DNA from: UBA1189 sp045594245
Lineage (GTDB): Bacteria; Bacteroidota; Bacteroidia; Bacteroidales; Bacteroidaceae
Reading direction: 5' to 3'
Length of the DNA stretch: 64,000 nt
NCBI GenBank assembly: GCA_045594245.1
Contig: JAZNYG010000019.1
Span: 1 to 64,000 of the forward strand
Shown: positions 54,068-62,100 of the stretch, one piece after another
Layout of the letters: the number at the start of each line of letters is the position of its first letter
How positions within the stretch are numbered: the stretch's first letter is position 1
Position numbers and translations under genes: made by a program
The notes under the pieces: model-generated
What the model was told of the DNA's origin: nothing
Seen by the model: only the letters and a program-made list of their open reading frames with translations
Database searches by the model: none

Positions 54068-55212
54068 CAGATATTAGCGGATACTGGTTCTGTGAAGATA
54101 TTCCTCCGTTGACCATCACTGAAGTGGGCGATGCTACAACTGTCGAATATGTGATCCGTAGGTATAACGGTACTTTGTTGGGCCGCTTTGTGGAAATATA
54201 CTATCCAGTCAATGATACTATAGTTATTAGGGATATGGGTAGTCTTATAAGTCCATACCTATCCGAGATAGTTGCTTCTGACAGCCTTTTTGATAATAAT
54301 TGGATGAGCAATTGTTATCTGAGAGTCTATGTGGAAGTCAGTCTATATGACTCCCATTCTGTTATGTTCTCGAAGGTGAACTTCTATGTGCTTTACTCTC
54401 ATGTAAGGATGTCGTCTCGTCCTGATGCGTTTGTGGGTGTATTCCTAAGCAACTATAAGGAAAGACGTGTCAGACCTACACAGTTTACTCCAGTGTCCTT
54501 CCTCTACCACGAGCAATCAGAAATTGCAGCGACCTTAGGTATTGCTTATCTGAAGGAGGGTAAGGCAAAGTATAAAACGATAGACTTGCCCGTTCCTTCT
54601 TCAGGCTTTTACGTTACTGTCCTGTATCGGATAAGTCCAGGGAAGGTTATAGATGAATTGCGGGCTATTTATCCTGATGATTGCGAAAGCGTCTCTTTGG
54701 AGGATTTGGTATATTATACAGTTACTCTGTCCTGTCATGGTGTAAAGAGCGATTCCATCAAGCATATTCTTGACCGCCGAACTCTTCCTCAAGAGACAAG
54801 TATGCTGTTCTATAACGCCTTTGGAACTGTAGAAACCATTACCTTGAGCGGACGTGACGAACGAGCTTCGCAGATGGAAGCTACACATGTATGGATGGAT
54901 AACCAATATGTGAAGAATACGACAGAACTTGTCTTTTCGCATGCCCACAATACAGGTTATATTTCAGGAGAGGATCATGCTGCGCTAATCGATATGGTAC
55001 ATAGCCCGCATGTGTTTCTATACGAAGGTTGCTCTATAGGTGATGAGGTCACAATTACAGAGTTTGAAGATGTAACCTCGTTCCCAAAGTTGGAGCCTGC
55101 AAGTGCTAAAGTGACCTATCGTGTAGCCAATAGGAACCAGCGTTCATTCGTTCGGATTCCTAATGCTGACGTGGAGGTATTTGACAAAACATTTGACGAA
55201 AGCTTTGAGTAA
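54058..55212 (+). CDS. Phage protein of unknown function, virion candidate
   Basis: 384 residues, beta-rich throughout, without signal peptide. It overlaps the preceding gene by 10 bases and touches the next (ATGG overlap). Position between lysis and portal genes suggests a virion or tail-tip role. No family named. Confidence 0.5.
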   Translation: MAVTDISGYWFCEDIPPLTITEVGDATTVEYVIRRYNGTLLGRFVEIYYPVNDTIVIRDMGSLISPYLSEIVASDSLFDNNWMSNCYLRVYVEVSLYDSHSVMFSKVNFYVLYSHVRMSSRPDAFVGVFLSNYKERRVRPTQFTPVSFLYHEQSEIAATLGIAYLKEGKAKYKTIDLPVPSSGFYVTVLYRISPGKVIDELRAIYPDDCESVSLEDLVYYTVTLSCHGVKSDSIKHILDRRTLPQETSMLFYNAFGTVETITLSGRDERASQMEATHVWMDNQYVKNTTELVFSHAHNTGYISGEDHAALIDMVHSPHVFLYEGCSIGDEVTITEFEDVTSFPKLEPASAKVTYRVANRNQRSFVRIPNADVEVFDKTFDESFE

Positions 55213-55502
55213 TGGAAAAGGAGACAATCACCCGACAGCAAGTTCTAGATGAACTGGATATCCGGACGCTTCCCGATGGACGCAAACGGATATTCTCAAT
55301 CAAGTTTGTCACAAAAGAGGGCAAACTGATATTCGTGCCTCAGGCATATGCGTGTGGCGCTGGTAAAATGAATAATAAACAATACCGACTACGCGGCATA
55401 CAACCATGCGATTGCAAGGGACATCCTGAGTCACATGTATATCCGGTTTGTATAGACAACATCGTTCAGTTTGACGGACACCGCGTGGTATTCATTAAAT
55501 AA
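55212..55502 (+). CDS. Small Cys-containing phage protein
   Basis: 96 residues with CDCKGHPESHVYPVC, a possible zinc site. It lies 4 bases before the portal gene. Unknown role. Confidence 0.5.
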   Translation: MEKETITRQQVLDELDIRTLPDGRKRIFSIKFVTKEGKLIFVPQAYACGAGKMNNKQYRLRGIQPCDCKGHPESHVYPVCIDNIVQFDGHRVVFIK

Positions 55503-55506
55503 GGTT

Positions 55507-56871
55507 ATGGAAATACTTTTCAACAAAGAAGGGTTACCGCTGATGTTTGCTTCAACGGTGGCGCAGGTCGAGAACGTAGGGCGTCCATCGGGTACCGATG
55601 TCGATAAACGTGATATCCTGGCCCCTTACGGTATACGTACTACAGAAAAATTGCTGTATAATGGGCACAAAGTTATGATGTGGGGAAAGAATAATGACTT
55701 TCCACAGGTGGCTGCTAAGGAGATATCATCTACCTCGGTGCTTAATACGGGTCTCAAGTTCCTGCGCTCGCTTACCATCGGCCAAGGAATATTCCCATGT
55801 AGAGTGGTGGGCTACGATGATAAAGGCAATGAGAAGCTGGAGCCTGTCAATGACAAGCGTGTGCTGAATATTACCAATAGCCGTATGGTTCGACGATACC
55901 TTGAAAAGGTCTCTAGAGATTATTTCAAATATGGCAATGGTGCGGTGCAGCTGCTTACGAACGACAATGGAACGGAGATCATCGGATTGCATCCGCTGAA
56001 CGCCTTATACTATCGCTACACTTTGCCTGATAGTTGGGGCTCTTGCAAATGCTTGGTTTCTGGTCTATGGCCTGATACTCCTGGCACTGTCCCTGAGGAT
56101 AAGGTGAAGGCTTTAGATACGCTGATGGATTACGATCCAGAGATGCACCTTGAGTGCTTGAGATTGAAAGGTAAAATAAAGAACTCTGTGGTGATGCCAG
56201 TACGTGACTCGTGGAGCAATGACGACTACTATGGTGAACCTGTGTGGCTGCCAGCTTACAAGCTGGGTTGGGTCGATATCGCACATATGGTACCAGAGTT
56301 CCTGAAAAAAGCCTACAAAAATCAAATCACATGGAAATGGCATGTACAAATACCTTACTCCTACTGGGATAGGAAGTTCCCGGAGAATAAGTATTCCGTA
56401 GAAGATCGCAAAAGGGAAGTTCAAAGCTTCATGGATAAGATTGAACAGAACCTGTGTGGTCTCCAGAATGCCGAAAAGCCTCTCTTTACCAACTATTCCA
56501 TAAACGAAGGCAATGGACGCATTGAAGAGGAGTGGAAAATCTCTGCTCTTGACAATAAATATAAAGGTGGTGATAACCTGGTTACTTCTGCTGCGGCCAA
56601 CAGTGAGATACTCTTTGCCCTCATGGTAAACCCCAACGTATTCGGTGCTGGTATGCCTGGTGGTACCTATGCAGGAAACCAAGGTGGAAGCAATATCCGC
56701 GAGGCCTTCCTGGTCAATATTGCCAATGCATGGGTCGACCGTCAGAACCTGCTCGACCCCATTGAACTGATGTTAAGGAGCAAAGGCATTGACGATGTTG
56801 AGCTTCGATATAGAAATACAATTTTGACAACCCTCGATACCGGTGCCGGTACCGCAAAAACTTTGAGCTGA
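55507..56871 (+). CDS. Portal protein
   Basis: 454 residues from ATG 55,507. Features typical of portal proteins in Bacteroides phages: NDFPQVAAKEISSTSVLNTGLKFLRSL near the N-terminus, YFKYGNGAVQLLTNDNGTEIIGLHPLNALYYR, and a C-terminal GGTYAGNQGGSNIREAFLVNIANAWVDRQNLLDPI. It forms the head-tail gate. Lies about 8.5 kb after the terminase with cargo and lysis genes between. Confidence 0.75.
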   Translation: MEILFNKEGLPLMFASTVAQVENVGRPSGTDVDKRDILAPYGIRTTEKLLYNGHKVMMWGKNNDFPQVAAKEISSTSVLNTGLKFLRSLTIGQGIFPCRVVGYDDKGNEKLEPVNDKRVLNITNSRMVRRYLEKVSRDYFKYGNGAVQLLTNDNGTEIIGLHPLNALYYRYTLPDSWGSCKCLVSGLWPDTPGTVPEDKVKALDTLMDYDPEMHLECLRLKGKIKNSVVMPVRDSWSNDDYYGEPVWLPAYKLGWVDIAHMVPEFLKKAYKNQITWKWHVQIPYSYWDRKFPENKYSVEDRKREVQSFMDKIEQNLCGLQNAEKPLFTNYSINEGNGRIEEEWKISALDNKYKGGDNLVTSAAANSEILFALMVNPNVFGAGMPGGTYAGNQGGSNIREAFLVNIANAWVDRQNLLDPIELMLRSKGIDDVELRYRNTILTTLDTGAGTAKTLS

Positions 56872-57860
56872 TGGTATTCTCGAAAGAAAAATGGAACAAT
56901 AGTTCTGAAATGAACTCCTTTATCCCTGTGTCGGCAGCACTCACATGGAATAAGGTGGAGAGTTCCTTGAATGATGCATGGCGCTTGTTTGTGCTTCCGC
57001 TGCTCGGTGCTAAGATGGCTGATGTCATAACAGGACTCTACAATCGCGACACCCTGGAAGGCATAGAATCTGAAGCTCTATCTGAATGCCAATGTGCGGT
57101 GGCCAACCTTGCTTTCTGGTATAATTTTGATGAGCTGCAGGTTAGAATCACAGACCAAGGCTTTCAGGTGCAGGAGTCCGAAGAAGGCTCTTATAAGAGT
57201 CCTTATCGCTATCAGGAAGACCGACTGAGAGCTAATTTCAAAGCTAAAGGCTTCAATGCCATAGACCACCTTCTTGAACTTCTTGAAACGAATCTAGAGA
57301 AGTTTGAGGCTTTCAAGGAAGCACCTGCTTATATCCAGTCACGGACAAGTATCGTGCGTAATGCCCGGGAAGTGGATGCCATTCACTTTATAAATGGGTC
57401 CCGTATCATTTTCTTGAGACTATGTCCTATTATGCGACAGGTTGAAGAAACCTATTTGCAGCCTCTCGTTGGAAAATCGTTGTACAATGCCCTTCGCACT
57501 GCTCTTGCAGAAACCGAAGATGACAAAAGATGCATCGGTGAGAAGCCTGTCGAGGAATTACGTGCCAAGTGTGCAAAGGTGGTGGTTCTACGCTCTATTG
57601 CTCAACTTATTCGTACTACGGGAAGCCTTACCGACCGTGGATTGTACTTTCCCAGTTATATGGGAAATGAGGGGTTGTCTGCGGCTCCTGCAGCTCCTGA
57701 GGAGGCGGCACGCCAAGCTGTGTTGCTTGAGTTGAGTTGCTCGTCTCATGAACCGCTTTTGTTGTCCTATATCAAGAACGAATTTAGTGGTTACTTTGGT
57801 GGTGATAAGTCTGAAATCTTTAATAGGGATAATGACGGTAAATCTTCTTTTTGGGCATGA
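56871..57860 (+). CDS. DUF6712-like head-tail connector candidate
   Basis: 329 residues overlapping the portal stop by one base. A duplicated helical pattern (WRLFVLPLLGAKMADVI, then YLQPLVGKSLYNALRTA) resembles the DUF6712 family of Bacteroides phages. Position after the portal suggests a connector. Confidence 0.65.
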   Translation: MVFSKEKWNNSSEMNSFIPVSAALTWNKVESSLNDAWRLFVLPLLGAKMADVITGLYNRDTLEGIESEALSECQCAVANLAFWYNFDELQVRITDQGFQVQESEEGSYKSPYRYQEDRLRANFKAKGFNAIDHLLELLETNLEKFEAFKEAPAYIQSRTSIVRNAREVDAIHFINGSRIIFLRLCPIMRQVEETYLQPLVGKSLYNALRTALAETEDDKRCIGEKPVEELRAKCAKVVVLRSIAQLIRTTGSLTDRGLYFPSYMGNEGLSAAPAAPEEAARQAVLLELSCSSHEPLLLSYIKNEFSGYFGGDKSEIFNRDNDGKSSFWA

Positions 57861-58609
57861 GAATAGTAGAACTGAAAAAGAAAAAATTATTTGGCGAGAG
57901 TTCCATCAGCATCGACTTTCCCGAGAATTTCAAGGAATTGTCGGAAAAGCAGTTTATTGCATTGATAGCATTGTCCTCTGGCGTTATTGATGACAATAGC
58001 TTTTATCAGCAGTTCCTTGGTGTTCCTGCGGATTGGCTTTCTCAACTTGATCAATTCTCCTTGTGGAAACTCATGGAGTTATTCATCACCTTGAATGCCT
58101 CGAATGGTTCTATTGATACCATTGACTTCTTCTTCATCTCACGATTGGGAAGTTTTAAGGCTCCTGAATCAAAATTAGAAGGAATGAGTTTCCAGCAGTT
58201 TATGATGATTGATACCTATTGCTCATGGTATTCAATCACAAAACACCAGAACTACCTCAATTGTATGATTGCTTCTCTATATCTGAAAGAGAACGAATCT
58301 TATTTCCCTGAAGGTGATGAGGAGCTTCTGGACTTGGATAGTAATATTGAGGATATCTCACAGACTCCTATCGCTACGAGAAAGGCTATACTTGCAAATT
58401 GGCTCCTTATACGTAACTGGCTTTCCAAGACTTTTCCGCATCTCTTTCCTAAAGGAGAAGGAGAGTCAGGAACAGGCAAGCCTGCGCAATGGCTGGACCT
58501 CTTTGATGCCTTCGTAGGTGATAACATACACCATATGGATTCATACAAGAAACTGCCTTGTATGGATGCTTTCAGGATACTTAACCGCAAAATCAAGAAC
58601 TCGAAATGA
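57857..58609 (+). CDS. Phage protein of unknown function
   Basis: 250 residues from ATG 57,857 (ATGA overlap). Helical, with an acidic stretch (EGDEELLDLDSNIEDIS). May be a tail assembly factor by position. Confidence 0.5.
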   Translation: MRIVELKKKKLFGESSISIDFPENFKELSEKQFIALIALSSGVIDDNSFYQQFLGVPADWLSQLDQFSLWKLMELFITLNASNGSIDTIDFFFISRLGSFKAPESKLEGMSFQQFMMIDTYCSWYSITKHQNYLNCMIASLYLKENESYFPEGDEELLDLDSNIEDISQTPIATRKAILANWLLIRNWLSKTFPHLFPKGEGESGTGKPAQWLDLFDAFVGDNIHHMDSYKKLPCMDAFRILNRKIKNSK

Positions 58610-59091
58610 ACACTTTTGCAGAATATTTGGAAGAACTGTGTCGCCAACATCCGGCGATTCGGCATAAAGGAGATGACGATTGTCACTTCGCTTCGAGCAC
58701 GGATGATAGTGCCAGTAGGTTTGCCTCACGAATGCACTATCCCTGTGTGATTCATGATTCCGGGGATTTTGCTTTCCATGCGTCTGGAGGAACCACAGCG
58801 GTAACTTATGAGAATCTCATCCTTTTCTTGGATCATGTCTCTGATACTGGAAACAATCGTGAGATACACGATGTACTGACACGAACCAGAAAGCTCTCAA
58901 TGCAATTTATGAAGAAATTCGCAAGAGACAAAAAGAAACTTCGTTATGCCTTCTTGAACCGATTCTCTGCTGACGGAAGTGAAGGGCATCGTGTTACCTT
59001 TAAGGATGCTGGATTGTGGGGGTGGGCTTTGTTTGTTGCTACGGATGAGCCCTTTACGGACTTGGATTGTGATAATGTGTTTACTGACTAA
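58606..59091 (+). CDS. Phage protein of unknown function
   Basis: 161 residues, ATGA overlap with the previous gene. HASGGTTAVTYENLILFLD and RDKKKLRYAFLNRFSADG are not assigned to a family. It precedes the giant fibre gene by 15 bases. Confidence 0.5.
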   Translation: MNTFAEYLEELCRQHPAIRHKGDDDCHFASSTDDSASRFASRMHYPCVIHDSGDFAFHASGGTTAVTYENLILFLDHVSDTGNNREIHDVLTRTRKLSMQFMKKFARDKKKLRYAFLNRFSADGSEGHRVTFKDAGLWGWALFVATDEPFTDLDCDNVFTD

Positions 59092-59106
59092 TATACCTTT
59101 ATACTT

Positions 59107-62100
59107 ATGGCACTTACTTATGAAGAACTAAAACTTATTGCTCAACAGATACGTGACAATGAACTGCCAGAATCTAACACTGCAGCTCTTATTGGCGGAT
59201 TGTTTCTCTCTATAATAGACAGGCTACTTTCTGATAGTGGGCTTTCAGATGCTGAAATCAAATCCATAAAAAGTTTGATTGATACAGAAGCAACTGCAAG
59301 AACTGTTGCAATTGCTAAAGAATCCGAAGAAAGAAAGGCTGCTGATACCAGCTTGAATTCCCTTATTGTCTCTGCAAGCAATGCCGCTAACTCGGCAATG
59401 AACAAGGCACTTTCCGCTGTTCAGTGGTCACAAGTGGGTGCTCCATCAGGTGTCGCTCAACTTAATCCAGCTCAGAAGGTACCTCTTGGAAATCAGGAAC
59501 TGGAGATACCCATAATGGAAGTGGGAACTCAAGGTGGAAGTATTGATGACATAGACAACACATCCATCGTCTGGGCGTTTAACTCCGACACACATGAAGC
59601 CCAGCTTGTGGTGACTGTCCTTAATAATGACACAGACCTGACCCAAATCGCCTTCTCGCAGGATGGGGTAATGTTTAGGTACAATGATTTGACTGAAACT
59701 GATACTTCATGGGATGATTGGAAATCATATCTCCCTTCATGGGAAAAAGGTGCACCTGGCGGTGTTGCTCCACTCTCTACTGACAAGAAAGTGCCTTTGG
59801 CTTTTCAAGAGTTGGAAGTTCCTTCTGTTTCGTCCGCAGATGATGCTGCAGCCTTTTCTCCCGGGGTGTATCGTCTGCAAAACCAGTCCCAGTCCTCATT
59901 CCTGATTACATCGGTGAATGATGAATCGCGTATTTATACCCAAATCCTCTTCGGTGATGACAATAAGGGTCATTCGGTGATGATGCGCACATGTACGGAT
60001 GGAATCCATTGGGGTGACTGGAAATACTTGTTTTCTACTGAAGGCATTGTTCCTCTTGCCAGTCAGGAACGCGAGATAGCGACTGTGCAGGCTGCAGATC
60101 TTGACAAAATCAAGAACTCCGGCTACTATCTCGTTTCTGATGGCGCAATGACCAGCCTGTTGATGGTGGCCGATGATGATTTGGACGGTATCCGTGTCTT
60201 CCAGCTGATGATCACCAGCGATGGAGGTGACGATGATGTCTATCTGAAGTATCGCGTCTGCATCAATGGTTCTTGGGGCGAATGGAAGCAGACTGGAGGT
60301 GCTGCAGCTGTCGGCAATATCTATAATGTGACCACGATGAAGCCCATCGATGGATATTATAAGTTCATAGATACGGATAACCAGGCTGCATCAGCCGTGC
60401 ACGTTGCTTTCAACGAGAAGAAGGCTGTCCTCGGTCTCATCCTTTCCTTCCGTGCTGGAGCACGAAAGTGGATGACATATCAGTATATCGGCTCCTCGCT
60501 TGAGCTGGATGCCTGGATCGACGAGAGCAACTGGCTTGACTTCGGCTCGCTTCCTGCAGGCTCGGAGAATTATGTCGTCATTGACAACCTATGTGGCGCT
60601 CCTGCTGTAGATGACTACTACACCTTAGCTACTGCTGTCAATGCCCTTGTAGCCTATCAGACGACCAATAACGTCAATTATGCCAAGCGTGGCCTTGTCA
60701 TCAGCTATCTTGTGGCCGAGAATGTCATGGAGACAAAGCAGTTCCATGGCAACATCGCAGACTTCTCGCAGACGGGTTTGTGGAAGGACTTCGGTGGTGG
60801 AGGCAGTGACGTGGAAATCAGCGATACACCGGAAGATGGTGGTTCGTCAGCGTTCTCTACTGGCGGTGCCCATACCCATCTACCTGTCAACCTTGTGGTC
60901 GATACGGAGACGGAAGGTATTGTGAAAATCAGTATGGCCAACGCTGATGGAGAGACCATCGGCGACGAGCAGCAGTTCGCTGTCGGTACCGGCAGCGGTG
61001 GTGGAGCAGCCACGATTGTCAATATCGCTTTCAAGGACTCTCCTTTGTATGGCGCGTTTGGCGCGACCATTGCCACTGCTGCAGCTATCCGTTCCACGAC
61101 TACGGTAGGTGCAGAGACGACTGAGAACTCCATTGAGCGCATCGAACTCGTTGACCGTGACAGTGGACTTACCGTGTATTCGCAGACTGTCAATCAGCAG
61201 TCCTCTGGAGACCTTATTGCAGACTTCTCTTTTCCTGTTGACTTCACTTCATACTTCACGGCTGCAGGTGCCAAACGCTATAAACTTGTAGCTTATGACG
61301 ATGCTGGTTTCAGTGGAAGCAAGAACATCACCGTCACAGCCGTCGATGTTACATGTACCTGTGTGCAGGTGCTGCAGCACTCGGCCGACTCTCCTGTCAC
61401 ACCTACAACTGAGAGTGTGTCGATACCGATGTATAAGTTCGGCAACAACCAGTCAGACAAGGGTATTCTGGCACGTGTGCATATCAAGATTAAAGACGAG
61501 TGGCAACTGCTGCAGGAAGCCGTCGTCACGGACAGCTATAGCCATAGTATAGTCCTTAAACCTACCTCCCTCGGATTAAAGCATGGAAGCTATCCAATCA
61601 AAATTCAGGGTGAGGATGTAGCATCCGGTACTCTCGGAAACACCATCTATACGGCTGTCATGGTCGTGGAGAGCGGCAATGCTACTCCTCTCGTGTCCTT
61701 GCGGTTCGATGACAGCAACAATGGCAAGGTGCAGCTCTACGATACCGTGTCATTTGAGGTGGCGGCCTATACTCCCGGCTCAGTCCAGTCCCATGTCGCC
61801 CTGATGGCCAACGGAAAACAGATATCGCAACTGTTGGCCTTGGCCACCACGACCTACAAGGTAACCCAACAAATCAAAGGATATGTAAACGGTGATACTA
61901 TCGTGTATCGGGCCGAGACTGGTGGCAGCGTCTCAGACGAGGTTTCGATTGTTATTGATGGCTCGGCAATTGACGCGGAGCTTACTCCTGGTACCATCTT
62001 TGATTTTGACTTTACGTCACGGTCGAATGATGAAGCGGACCATACAATTAAATCCAATGGCTATGAGATTAAGCTGGAGGGTGCGAACTATACGTCCAAT

